From: a virus
Reading direction: 5' to 3' (one strand)
Length of the DNA: 40,894 nt
IMG/VR virus record: IMGVR_UViG_3300048136_000214
Span: 1 to 40,894 of that record
Shown here: positions 32,421 to 40,774 of the stretch, one piece after another
How the letters are laid out: each line of letters begins with the position of its first letter
How positions within the stretch are numbered: position 1 is the first letter of the stretch
Made by a program: the position numbers and the translations under genes
Notes under the pieces: generated by a model
The model's database searches: none
The model's input: only the letters and a program-made list of their open reading frames with translations
Told to the model about the DNA's origin: nothing

Positions 32421-32789
32421 ATGAAACACTTACAAACATTTAAAAATTATTCTTCAATAAAGGAAGATGCCAGAGAAGTAGGTGAAGAATCTGACGTTAT
32501 CGTTGATGACATTCTCCTAGATTCAGGTAAAAAGATTAAATCAGCTGAAATCATAGGAGTTATTAAAACTAGCAAGACTGAAAAGGAATTTAAAGAATAT
32601 TTCTATGATGAATATGGAAATAACGCATTTACGGAAGAGGATATGCAGACTCTTGTAAAGTATTATTTAGAAGTAGAAACAGAAGAAACTGCTAAAGAAA
32701 CTGAAGAAGAGGAAGAAGAAAAGAAGAAAGAAGACGGTGAAGAATCAGGTGGTGATTTATCTGGCGATTTAGCAGATTTAGAAATATAG
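32421..32789 (+). CDS. Small acidic prohead core protein with targeting-like signal
   Basis: Starting at ATG 32421 the product is 122 residues and begins MKHLQTFKNYSSIKED, a capsid-targeting-like signal with a possible cut after I13-K-E15. An upstream in-frame GTG at 32394 would add nine residues (start MKINESYTE). The C-terminal third is almost entirely E and K. Position between gp20 and the gp21-like protease matches T4 genes 67/68, which encode small acidic prohead core proteins, but I cannot show sequence homology. Confidence 0.7.
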   Translation: MKHLQTFKNYSSIKEDAREVGEESDVIVDDILLDSGKKIKSAEIIGVIKTSKTEKEFKEYFYDEYGNNAFTEEDMQTLVKYYLEVETEETAKETEEEEEEKKKEDGEESGGDLSGDLADLEI

Positions 32790-32818
32790 AAAAAATGAAA
32801 AATCATTATTCTTCAAAA

Positions 32819-32827
32819 GATATATAA
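32819..32827 (+). promoter_or_regulatory. Candidate late promoter (GATATATAA)
   Basis: It starts 30 bases before the ATG of the protease-scaffold gene at 32849, the same spacing as the box at 3152. Confidence 0.45.
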
Positions 32828-32848
32828 ACAAACATAGTATCAAAATAT

Positions 32849-34909
32849 ATGAATACGAAAAACAATCTATTAATCCTAGAAAGATCTTCTAGTGAACTGG
32901 AATTTAAACAAAAGGATGGTATATACGTCCTTGAAGGAGTTTTTGGTGAAATTGACAAAAAGAATAGAAACAATAGAATCTATACTGAGTCAGAATACGT
33001 TCCTCAAATTGAAGCCCTTCAAGCGAAGATAGGTTCTTCTAAACTATTAGGAGAATTAGACCACCCGCAAACATTTGATGTATCTTTAAAGAATGTATCT
33101 CACATTATTGAAGAATTATCATATGATAAAGAAACAAAACAAGTAAAGGGTAAGATCAGATTATTAGATACAGAAGCAGGCCGCCAGGCTAAAGCTTTAG
33201 TTGATGCTGGTGTTCCTCTTCAAATTTCATCTAGAGCAGCTGGTCAAGTTGAATCTAATGGAACTGTTAAAATTAAACAATTATTTACGTATGATTTAGT
33301 TGCAGATCCAGGTTTTGAAAATGCAGAATTAAAAAGAGTAAATGAATCATTTGGATTCGAAAACGATTCTGACATTCAAATCTATGAAATTAGCGATACA
33401 AAAGAACTTTTAACAACCGAAAATAAAACTGAAACAAAAATGGCTGAATCAAAATTCGTAAGTACAGAAGATTTTAACAAATATTCACAGTACTTATCAA
33501 GCGAAATCAAGTCTCTTAAAGAAGAAGTAACTTCTTTAACTGGAGACGAATCTGTTAAGTCTGAAGTTGAAAGCGTTAAAGAATATTCAAACTATCTTGC
33601 TGAAAAATTAGAAAAAACAATTGAATACTCTGCATATTTAGCCGAAAACTTAGATAACACGATTACAACAAATAACGAAATATCTGAGAAATTAGATAAT
33701 AGCATTTCATACTCTGAGCATATTGCTGAAGGTGTTGAATCAATTAAAGATTACACTAACTATTTAGCAGAATCTTACAACGAAGGTGCTACAACACACG
33801 AAAACTTATTAAAATACATTGACTATTTAAAAGAAAACTTAGAAAAAGTTACTGAATACGCAGAATATGTTGCAGAAACAGTTAATTCTAACTTATTACT
33901 AGAAGATGAAGCTGGTAAAGAAGTTGAAGAAATTGAAGATGAAGACGATTCTACAGATGTTACTGAACCTACAGTTGATGCTGAAGGAAATGAACTAGAT
34001 CATGGTGGCGAAGTTGAAGATAAATCTGACGAATTAGAAGATGAGTTAGAAGATACAGTTGACGATGCAGGTGATGAAGAAATTTCTGAAGAAGAAGACG
34101 TTGAAGCAGTTGAAGAAACTGAAGAAGAAGACGTTGAAGAAGGTAATGCATTTGGTGCTGCAAGAGCAAAAGCTATCGCAGACGGAGAAGAAGAATTTAC
34201 AGTAGATGGAGAAACTTTCAAAGTTAAAGATGTTGACGCTGAAGATAAAGAAAATGCTGAAGAGTTTGTAGAAGAAGAAGTTGAAGCTACAGAAGAATCA
34301 GAAGAATCAGAAGAAGTTGAAGCTACTGAAGAATCAGAAGAATCAGAAGAATCAGAAGACGTTGAAGAAGCAGTAGATGCATTAGATTCATACAAATCTG
34401 AAATTACTTCTAAATTATCTGCTTTAATTGAAAAAGCAACTGCTAAAGAAAATTCTAATCCTCATTTCTTTAGATTTATTTCTGAAGCTAAGAAATCAGA
34501 ATACAATGAATTATCTACTGAAGATCAATCTACAGTATTAAAGGCAGTAGAAGGTAAAGGATTCTTAACAGAAGGACAAATTATTACTCTATGGAATTCT
34601 TCATTAATCAAAGCTGATAACACTAGCGAACCTAATGTTATTGCAATGATGCCAGAAGAATATAAAGAAACATGGTCTAAATTATCTGAAGCTAAGAAAA
34701 CAGCTCTTTTAGCACAATCTAAGTATCATAAGTTAGAAACTTCTTATCAAGTTAGAAACTTCTGGCAAACTAGAGATCTTAGAGACGTTGCAGTAGTTAT
34801 GGAAAAAGTAGAAACGGTAAATGAAGCTGCAGTTGAAGCTCCAGCTAAAAAACCTTTATACGATTTAACTAACGTAAAAGAAGAAATAGCTAAGAAATTT
34901 AAGAAGTAA
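32849..34909 (+). CDS. 21: Prohead protease fused to scaffold-like domain (gp21-gp22 type)
   Basis: Residues 1-170 are a T4 gp21-type prohead protease. GELDHP gives H72, QISSRA gives S127 and YDLVADP gives D149; the H-S distance of 55 equals that of T4 H85/S140. The chain then continues for 500 residues: seven YxxYLAE-like repeats (about 211-350), a long acidic low-complexity tract (350-515), and a C-terminal helical domain. That domain contains prohead-protease sites I-S-E/A, L-T-E/G and L-S-E/A. In T4 the scaffold (gp22) is a separate gene; none follows here, so this part is probably the scaffold. An internal ATG at 33440 (MAESKF) could start a free scaffold. Confidence 0.88.
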   Translation: MNTKNNLLILERSSSELEFKQKDGIYVLEGVFGEIDKKNRNNRIYTESEYVPQIEALQAKIGSSKLLGELDHPQTFDVSLKNVSHIIEELSYDKETKQVKGKIRLLDTEAGRQAKALVDAGVPLQISSRAAGQVESNGTVKIKQLFTYDLVADPGFENAELKRVNESFGFENDSDIQIYEISDTKELLTTENKTETKMAESKFVSTEDFNKYSQYLSSEIKSLKEEVTSLTGDESVKSEVESVKEYSNYLAEKLEKTIEYSAYLAENLDNTITTNNEISEKLDNSISYSEHIAEGVESIKDYTNYLAESYNEGATTHENLLKYIDYLKENLEKVTEYAEYVAETVNSNLLLEDEAGKEVEEIEDEDDSTDVTEPTVDAEGNELDHGGEVEDKSDELEDELEDTVDDAGDEEISEEEDVEAVEETEEEDVEEGNAFGAARAKAIADGEEEFTVDGETFKVKDVDAEDKENAEEFVEEEVEATEESEESEEVEATEESEESEESEDVEEAVDALDSYKSEITSKLSALIEKATAKENSNPHFFRFISEAKKSEYNELSTEDQSTVLKAVEGKGFLTEGQIITLWNSSLIKADNTSEPNVIAMMPEEYKETWSKLSEAKKTALLAQSKYHKLETSYQVRNFWQTRDLRDVAVVMEKVETVNEAAVEAPAKKPLYDLTNVKEEIAKKFKK
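34277..34348 (+). repeat. 36-bp tandem repeat in the scaffold coding region
   Basis: Two 36-bp copies (34277-34312 and 34313-34348) differ by one base and encode EVEATEESEESE twice. A partial third unit (GAATCAGAAGAC) follows. The reading frame stays open, so copy number could vary without breaking the protein. Confidence 0.8.
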
Positions 34910-34956
34910 TATCTTAATATTTTAAGAAAAACGTAAAAAACGTAAATATAATAACA

Positions 34957-34969
34957 ATATATAGTATAT
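34957..34969 (+). promoter_or_regulatory. Candidate late promoter of the capsid gene
   Basis: AATATATAGTATA lies 105 bases before the capsid ATG, so the mRNA would have an unusually long leader. The leader contains short inverted repeats (CAGAT/ATCTG and ATCGA/TCGAT) and a final A-rich stretch before the start. Confidence 0.5.
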
Positions 34970-35061
34970 CGATAATCAGATAAGAAGAAAAAATCTGACA
35001 TACATCGAGAAGATCTGAAAAGATCGATTTAAACAACCATTAAAAAAAACAAAATAATAAA

Positions 35062-36441
35062 ATGGCAAATTTAATTAACTCTGCAGAAGTTAGAGAAACT
35101 TGGGCTCCGATCATCGAATCAGCTACAGGTATCAACGAAGCAGAAAAACTAGCGTGGATGTCAGAATACTGTCATAACCACAAACTTTATGAAGATGCTC
35201 ACGTCATGGCTTTAGGCGATGCTGGTAACATCTTTGGTATGGGTCCTGTATCTTTACCGAACGTAGCAACAGGTGCTGAAGGTTCGGGAGATAAAGCTCC
35301 AACATTATTACCATTAGCAATGCAAGTTGCTGCACAAACTATCGGTTTAGACTTAGTACCAGTTGTACCAATGGCTGGACCAATGGGTCTTTTATCTTAC
35401 TTAGACTTCGTTTACGAAGGTGGTAAAATCGGTGCTAATCAAACAGTTAACCCAACTTACATTAAATCTAATACTGCTGAAGCTACTGTAACGGCAAACG
35501 GTGACGTATGGGTTGGTGAATCAAGATTAGATGGTTTCTCAATCATCAAATTAGATGCTAATGCAGAAACTGCACCATTAACTGGTGTTTACGCTGATGC
35601 TGAATTAGTAAAAGCTTTAGAAGACCACATTAAAGGTTTTGCTGGTGCTGATGAGTCTGGTAACCCATTCTCAAGAGGTGTTGGTGAACAGACTCCTGAC
35701 AACATCATGGGTCTTTCTTTATTCTCAAAAAGTGTTGCTGCTGAAACTTTCCAAGTTGCTGCTGCAGTTACTAGAGAGCAAGTACAAGATTTAAAACAAT
35801 TCGGTGTAGATGCTGTTGCTCAAGTTGAGTCAGTATTAACTAACGAATTAACTCAGTCAATCAACAACTTAATCTTAGCTAAACTTAAGTCATTAGGTAC
35901 ATCTAACATTACTCAATCAGGTGCTTCTTTAGACTTAGACTTAGACCAAAACAACCAATTAGGTGGTGAAACTATCGCTTCTAACCATAGAAGAATCTTA
36001 ACTTCAATCCTTGCTGCTGCGAACTTTATCGCAAACAGAGGTAGAAGAGGTGCTGGTAACTTCGCAGTTGTAGGTCCTAAAGTGGCTACAGCTTTACAAT
36101 CAGTTGCTGGTTTCGTTGCTAACCCAATGGCTAACACATTATCACAAGCAGCAGGTGCAATCTACCCAGTAGGTTCTGTAGCTGGTGTAAATATCTACAC
36201 TGACCCAAGACAAGAATGGGAACAAGCAGGTGGATATGATGTAGTAGTTGGTAGAAAAGGTGACGGTAACGGTCCTGGATTAGTATTCATGCCTTACTTA
36301 ATGGCTGAATCAGTACAAACAATCGCTGAAGGAACTATGGCTCCTAAAGTTGCTGTTAAATCTAGATTCGCATTAGTTGAAGCAGGTTTCCACCCAGAAA
36401 CTCAATATGTTACATACAAAATCGAAAACTTAGCTCTTTAA
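35062..36441 (+). CDS. 23: Major capsid protein (gp23)
   Basis: Forms the capsid hexamers. The N-terminal SAEVRETWAPIIES matches T4 AELLNKWKPLLEG. The segment PLAMQVAAQTIGLDLVPVVPMAGP matches the T4 region VMGMVRRAIPNLIAFDICGVQPM, and GRRGAGNFAVVGPKVATAL matches GRGEGNFIIASRNVVNVL. The ending KSRFALVEAGFHPE also follows T4. At 459 residues it is shorter than T4 gp23 (521). The only T4-type protease consensus near the N terminus is I24-N-E26/A27, earlier than the T4 cut at 65. Its codons (many GGT, GCT) look more biased than those of neighbours, as expected for a highly expressed gene. Confidence 0.93.
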   Translation: MANLINSAEVRETWAPIIESATGINEAEKLAWMSEYCHNHKLYEDAHVMALGDAGNIFGMGPVSLPNVATGAEGSGDKAPTLLPLAMQVAAQTIGLDLVPVVPMAGPMGLLSYLDFVYEGGKIGANQTVNPTYIKSNTAEATVTANGDVWVGESRLDGFSIIKLDANAETAPLTGVYADAELVKALEDHIKGFAGADESGNPFSRGVGEQTPDNIMGLSLFSKSVAAETFQVAAAVTREQVQDLKQFGVDAVAQVESVLTNELTQSINNLILAKLKSLGTSNITQSGASLDLDLDQNNQLGGETIASNHRRILTSILAAANFIANRGRRGAGNFAVVGPKVATALQSVAGFVANPMANTLSQAAGAIYPVGSVAGVNIYTDPRQEWEQAGGYDVVVGRKGDGNGPGLVFMPYLMAESVQTIAEGTMAPKVAVKSRFALVEAGFHPETQYVTYKIENLAL

Positions 36442-36467
36442 TTAGAACTTAAATAGATTTTAATATT

Positions 36468-36499
36468 AAAGGTCCTCTATTTTAGAGGACCTTTTTTTT
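36468..36499 (+). terminator. Intrinsic terminator of the capsid gene
   Basis: AAAGGTCCTCTA (36468-36479) pairs with TAGAGGACCTTT (36483-36494) around a TTT loop, followed by a T run to 36499. Confidence 0.9.
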
Positions 36500-36519
36500 G
36501 TTTCGTTGAAACTTAAATG

Positions 36520-36536
36520 GATATATAGTCTATAAC
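36520..36536 (+). promoter_or_regulatory. Candidate late promoter (GATATATAGTCTA)
   Basis: The identical 13-mer to the one at 25469, again exactly 41 bases before a start codon (36561). Confidence 0.6.
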
Positions 36537-36560
36537 AATTATTAAATATAATATACTAAG

Positions 36561-37940
36561 ATGAAAACATTCGAACAATGGTATAAAGCATTTACAGAAT
36601 CTAACGAAGATAACATTCCAGTCGCTAAAGATTCTGCGTCTATTGAAGCAGGAACTGCAACGGCAACTATTTCTTCTTCAAATCCAACTGATATTTCATC
36701 AGATGACTCTCATTCTAAATTAATGAAAGATTGTGATGATATTATTAATTCTCTTAAAACTCTTTCAGATAAATTAACAGAATCAGAAGAACAGGATGAG
36801 GCTATTAACGAATCAAATCCAATGACAGCCGTAATTATGCAAGATCCTATTATTATGGGAGCTATTATTGGTTTAACTGCGATTACAGGTGCTGTGATCG
36901 GTACCACTAAAGCAGCGGTTGACGCGAAGAGAAATAAGAAAATAGCTAAAGAAGTAGATAAAGATTATGATAAGCTTAAGAAGATTACGATGCAAGAGCT
37001 TAAGGTAGAAACTTCTGTTAAAGAGCTTGAAAAAAGAAAAAAAGAATTAACTTCAGGTGGTTCAATGGAAGAGGCTGAAGCGACAAATAAACCAAGTAAG
37101 GCTGATGTTGATTCTAAGAAAAAGGAAGCTCTTAAGAAGATGAAAGCTAAATTAGATATTCAAATTGAAAATCTAAAAGGTAAGCAAGAAAATCTTAAAG
37201 AAGCTACTGACGAATTTAAATTGGGTCTAGACTCTAAATATGGAAAAGAAAAAGTATATGGATTTTTTTCAGGAAAGGTTACATCTCTTATCGCACAAAA
37301 GAAAGATGAGATTTTACAAGCTGAAACTGAGTATAAATTAAAATACTTAGCAGACGATATGGATCCTGAAATTAAAAAAGATCTAAACGAAAGATTACAA
37401 AAGGTTAAAGCTGCTCAAAAGAAAAGATTAACTAGTTTAAAAAATGAGCAAGAAAAAGAAGCTGAAAAGTTAGCAAAGGCAAAAAAAGAAGATCCTGCAG
37501 TTGCTAAAGAATGGGAAGAAAATAAAGATAAATTACAGCCTAAAGAAGAAGAAGAAGATGAGAAGGAAGAAACTCCTTCTGCTGAAGAAACTCCTTCCGC
37601 TGAAGAAACACCAGACGATAAAGAAGATGATTTCGACGCATTTGGTGTTGATGATGAGGAAGAAACACCGGAAGAAGAAACTGTCGATAAAACAGATAAC
37701 TCTAAAGAAGGAATGACTAAAAGAATTGACGCAGTCATTAAAAAAGCTGAAGAGTCTGGTGATGAAGAAAAACTTAAAAAGGCAAAAGAATTAAAGGACA
37801 AGATCTTAGCAAAAGAATCTTGGCAAATTGAAAATACAAAATTAGGAATTTTAATAGAATCAGAACTTAGAAAGATTGAGCATTCAGAAATAATTAAAGA
37901 ATCTTTTTCAGTTAAAGATCGTTTCTCAAAACTAATCTAA
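36561..37940 (+). CDS. Putative internal head protein with hydrophobic segment (459 aa)
   Basis: Begins MKTFEQWYKAFTES, close to the T4 internal-protein signal MKTYQEFIAEA. After an acidic region, residues 89-115 form a strongly hydrophobic segment (VIMQDPIIMGAIIGLTAITG and onward) that could cross a membrane; it starts just after an I82-N-E84 site. The rest is highly charged K/E helix with an 18-bp DNA repeat (ETPSAE) near 37569 and an acidic tail. It has its own late-type promoter and terminator. One possibility is a packaged protein that inserts in the host membrane during DNA entry; a structural role is equally possible. Confidence 0.75.
   Translation: MKTFEQWYKAFTESNEDNIPVAKDSASIEAGTATATISSSNPTDISSDDSHSKLMKDCDDIINSLKTLSDKLTESEEQDEAINESNPMTAVIMQDPIIMGAIIGLTAITGAVIGTTKAAVDAKRNKKIAKEVDKDYDKLKKITMQELKVETSVKELEKRKKELTSGGSMEEAEATNKPSKADVDSKKKEALKKMKAKLDIQIENLKGKQENLKEATDEFKLGLDSKYGKEKVYGFFSGKVTSLIAQKKDEILQAETEYKLKYLADDMDPEIKKDLNERLQKVKAAQKKRLTSLKNEQEKEAEKLAKAKKEDPAVAKEWEENKDKLQPKEEEEDEKEETPSAEETPSAEETPDDKEDDFDAFGVDDEEETPEEETVDKTDNSKEGMTKRIDAVIKKAEESGDEEKLKKAKELKDKILAKESWQIENTKLGILIESELRKIEHSEIIKESFSVKDRFSKLI
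37569..37610 (+). repeat. 18-bp tandem repeat (ETPSAE)
   Basis: Two 18-bp units (37569-37586 and 37587-37604) differ by one base and are followed by a partial third. They encode a disordered acidic linker. Confidence 0.7.
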
Positions 37941-38459
37941 TTTCTTTTTAGAATTTTTACGAGCTAATTTTAAGAACTCCTGTTGTTGATTCAGCAGGAG
38001 TTTTTTTACGTGTTTTCTAAACTCAACTGAAGACTTTAATATACGGCTATCCACCATAGGAGCCAGCAGGGCATCATGATAATCTGGATGAACAAAGTTT
38101 TCTAAGCTAAAGTCATCTGTTTTAGATCTAATAGGTTTACCAGATAGTGCGCAAACCCAATCTATGGTGTTGTAACTTTCTTTTAAATCTTCCATTTTTA
38201 CAAAAGAATCAGTAGACCAATCATAATAGAATTTTTCTTTAGGAGCAGTGTATTTATGTTGACATACTCCAAAGATAATATGAACAAACTGATCACTTTG
38301 GCATCTTTCTCTTAAAATTGGATTTTCTATCAATAATCTTTTTTGTTGTCTTGCAAGATTAGACAGCTTAATTCCAAACCTATTAGAATAAGGAGAGTGA
38401 GTAGGAACTCTTTCTATTTTAGGATATTTCTTATTATATGCCATATAGTATTTATTCAT
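37932..38459 (-). CDS. Unknown protein, only minus-strand gene (175 aa)
   Basis: No family recognised. The protein is basic at both ends and has a central cysteine/histidine-containing part (C in FGVCQHKY, C in DWVCALSG, H in FVHPDYH) that might bind metal. Its 3' end overlaps the convergent gene by 9 bases, and it is divergent from gp44, with only 17 bases between the start codons as listed. An alternative start is M6 (MAYNKK). The opposite orientation suggests separate regulation or recent acquisition. Confidence 0.75.
   Translation of the reverse strand: MNKYYMAYNKKYPKIERVPTHSPYSNRFGIKLSNLARQQKRLLIENPILRERCQSDQFVHIIFGVCQHKYTAPKEKFYYDWSTDSFVKMEDLKESYNTIDWVCALSGKPIRSKTDDFSLENFVHPDYHDALLAPMVDSRILKSSVEFRKHVKKLLLNQQQEFLKLARKNSKKKLD
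37975..38007 (+). terminator. Plus-strand terminator inside the minus-strand gene
   Basis: AACTCCTGTTG (37975-37985) pairs with CAGCAGGAGTT (37992-38002, one G-U) around TTGATT, followed by a T run to 38007. It would end transcription of the plus-strand gene stopping at 37940, yet lies within the coding sequence of the convergent gene. Confidence 0.75.
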
Positions 38460-38476
38460 GAAACAAAGGCTATCCT

Positions 38477-39454
38477 ATGAGTATAACTATTAAACAATTT
38501 TACATGGTTCATACACTGTTCACAGAAAAATATCGTCCAAGTAACTTAGACGAGTTGATTTTACCAGAAAGAGTAATGTCAAAATTTAAAGATGGTCTAA
38601 CTCAAAATGTACTTTTGGCTGGGAGCCCTGGTACCGGTAAGACATCTACTGCGAAGGCAATTGTTAAACAATTCGGACTTCCGTACATTTATATCAATGC
38701 ATCCACAGATACTTCAGTCGATGTTATTAGAACCAGAATTATGGATTTCTGTTCCACTATGTCAATCTTAGACGATCAGGGTAAAATGAAAGTGGTTATA
38801 TTAGATGAGGTAGATGGTGTATCTGATCAATTCTTTAAAGCGCTTCGAGCTACTATGGAACAATTTGCATCTAATTCAAGATTTATTGCAACTTGTAATT
38901 ATGTAAATAAAATTCCAGATCCTATTCTTTCAAGATTTGAGGTAATCAATTTCGACTTTGATAAAGAAGAAGAAAGTGAATTAACTAAAAAATATATTAG
39001 AAGAGTATACGATATATGTGGAAAAGAAGAAATGACAATAGAAAAACCAGCACTGGTTGAATTTGTCCGCAGAAACTTTCCAGATCTTCGCTCGACTCTT
39101 AATAAATTACAAGGATATAAGTCTGAAGGAACAAGCAATATTACACTAGATGATGTTAAAAAGTTTAACTCAGTGTATAAAGATGTTTTTGAATTAATCT
39201 TTAATGAAACTGATCCGGTTAAAAATTATAAATATCTGGTTGGGGAATATTCAAATAGAGTTGATGAAATTCTTCAAACCCTAGGAGAAGAGTTTATAGA
39301 ATATATTCAGTCTGAAAAAGGAAACAGTACTAAACATATTCCTCAAATCGCAGTAACTGTGGCTGAACACCAAGCACAGAGAGTTCATGTAATAGATCCT
39401 GCAATCACCATGCTAAGTTGTATATATAAATTACAGGAAATAATTAGAAATTAA
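38477..39454 (+). CDS. 44: Clamp loader large subunit (gp44)
   Basis: AAA+ ATPase that loads the gp45 clamp with gp62. Visible motifs: TEKYRPSNLDE near the N terminus (T4 QKYRPSTIDE), Walker A GSPGTGKT, Walker B VVILDEVDG, and sensor RFIATCNYVNKIPDPILSRFE with the SRF arginine. At 325 residues the length equals T4 gp44 (319). An alternative start is the ATG at 38504 (MVHTLFTEKY). A promoter-like GAGTATAACT (38479-38488) overlaps the first codons of the longer form, which favours the shorter start. Confidence 0.9.
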   Translation: MSITIKQFYMVHTLFTEKYRPSNLDELILPERVMSKFKDGLTQNVLLAGSPGTGKTSTAKAIVKQFGLPYIYINASTDTSVDVIRTRIMDFCSTMSILDDQGKMKVVILDEVDGVSDQFFKALRATMEQFASNSRFIATCNYVNKIPDPILSRFEVINFDFDKEEESELTKKYIRRVYDICGKEEMTIEKPALVEFVRRNFPDLRSTLNKLQGYKSEGTSNITLDDVKKFNSVYKDVFELIFNETDPVKNYKYLVGEYSNRVDEILQTLGEEFIEYIQSEKGNSTKHIPQIAVTVAEHQAQRVHVIDPAITMLSCIYKLQEIIRN

Positions 39455-39516
39455 TTGGCTAAATATTTTTTTATCTCAGAAATTTTGCTTATATTAGCTA
39501 TATAAACACCAACATT

Positions 39517-40743
39517 ATGAAACTAGGAAAACATACACTATTAATTGATGGCAACTACTTTTTACATAGTAGATTATTCGTATTACCTAGACCTAAAGGA
39601 AAGCAGCTCTTAGCTGATAAAGAATCTCAATCTCAACTTATGAGAAAGTTATGTATTGATTTTGCTTCAGAAGTTCGTAAAATGTCTCCTTTTGTAGATC
39701 AGATTGTAGTTGCAGTTGACGCCAAATCATGGCGTAAAGATCTTTTTCCAGATGCACAATACAAAGGAACTAGGACACATGACGATTCTATTAATTGGAA
39801 AGCAGTTTTCGATGTTTATTCTGAATGGCAAAAAATACTAGAAAATAAAGGTATCGTTATTCACCAGGTTCAGGGTGCAGAGGCAGATGATGTAATGTAT
39901 GGCTGGTCAACACAACTAAACAGTGAAGGTAAAAATTGTATTGCATGGACCGGTGACAGGGACCTTATTCAGCTTGTAAATTATAACCAAGCAACAGATG
40001 CATATACTCTATGGTATTATAATTCTAAGAAAAAGCTTATTGCCTTTGAAGGCTTTGAAGATGTAATGGCATCTAGAAAAACAGCATCTATGACAAACGA
40101 TGAATTACTTTTTAATATTTCATCTAAAGAATCTGCATACGATAAATTAAAAGAAGACTTTCAAGCATGGATGGATAAGAATAGGGTAGAAGTTCAAGAA
40201 ATAAATTGTGACGACTTTGTATTTGGTAAAATATTACAGGGTGATAAGTCTGATAATATTCCATCTGTTATCACATGGACTAAAGCAGCTTCTAATGGTA
40301 AAATTAGAAATTATTCTCTTACCGAAAAACACTGTGTAAAAATACTAGATCAATATAAAAAAGAAGAAGGCGAATTTACAATAGAACATTTTTTCAATAG
40401 AGGACAAGTAAATAAACTTGTAGATATTATTTATAGGGTTGTTGGTAAATCTGATCCTAAAGAAATTAGAATCAGATTTAATCAAAATCTAGATCTAGTT
40501 CTATTACACTATCATACTATTCCTCTTGCAATTCAAAAGGATATCTATAAGAATATAGAAGCAGATAGAAATATTCTACCAGAATTTACTAACATTACAC
40601 AAATGGAAAAAATTCTAGAAGGAACAGATTGGATGGCGAAAAAATCACAAGGAGCTCCAAAAAAATATGATGCATTCGCAACGTTGAAAGACGATAGTAG
40701 TAAAGAAAGACCTTCTACTAAGAAATTAAACGAACTTTTTTAA
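39517..40743 (+). CDS. rnh: RNase H / 5'-3' exonuclease (FEN family)
   Basis: Removes RNA primers from lagging-strand fragments. The acidic metal-site motifs of the 5' nuclease family are in order: LLIDGNYFLH, VVAVDAKSW, GAEADDVMYG, WTGDRDLIQLV, and ILQGDKSDNIPS in the helix-3-turn region. At 408 residues it is longer than T4 RNase H (305); the extra length lies in a central segment and a C-terminal tail. It ends KLNELF, like the proposed clamp tails. The leader holds CTATATAAAC and no Shine-Dalgarno. Confidence 0.88.
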   Translation: MKLGKHTLLIDGNYFLHSRLFVLPRPKGKQLLADKESQSQLMRKLCIDFASEVRKMSPFVDQIVVAVDAKSWRKDLFPDAQYKGTRTHDDSINWKAVFDVYSEWQKILENKGIVIHQVQGAEADDVMYGWSTQLNSEGKNCIAWTGDRDLIQLVNYNQATDAYTLWYYNSKKKLIAFEGFEDVMASRKTASMTNDELLFNISSKESAYDKLKEDFQAWMDKNRVEVQEINCDDFVFGKILQGDKSDNIPSVITWTKAASNGKIRNYSLTEKHCVKILDQYKKEEGEFTIEHFFNRGQVNKLVDIIYRVVGKSDPKEIRIRFNQNLDLVLLHYHTIPLAIQKDIYKNIEADRNILPEFTNITQMEKILEGTDWMAKKSQGAPKKYDAFATLKDDSSKERPSTKKLNELF

Positions 40744-40774
40744 AAACTTACTTTAAGTTTAAGGTATAATTTAT

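Noticed and set aside
33969-34395. Long open frames on the minus strand opposite the acidic scaffold tract
   Set aside because: They arise from GAA/TCA-rich repetitive codons and give low-complexity Ser/Leu/Gln products; they are shadows of the real gene.
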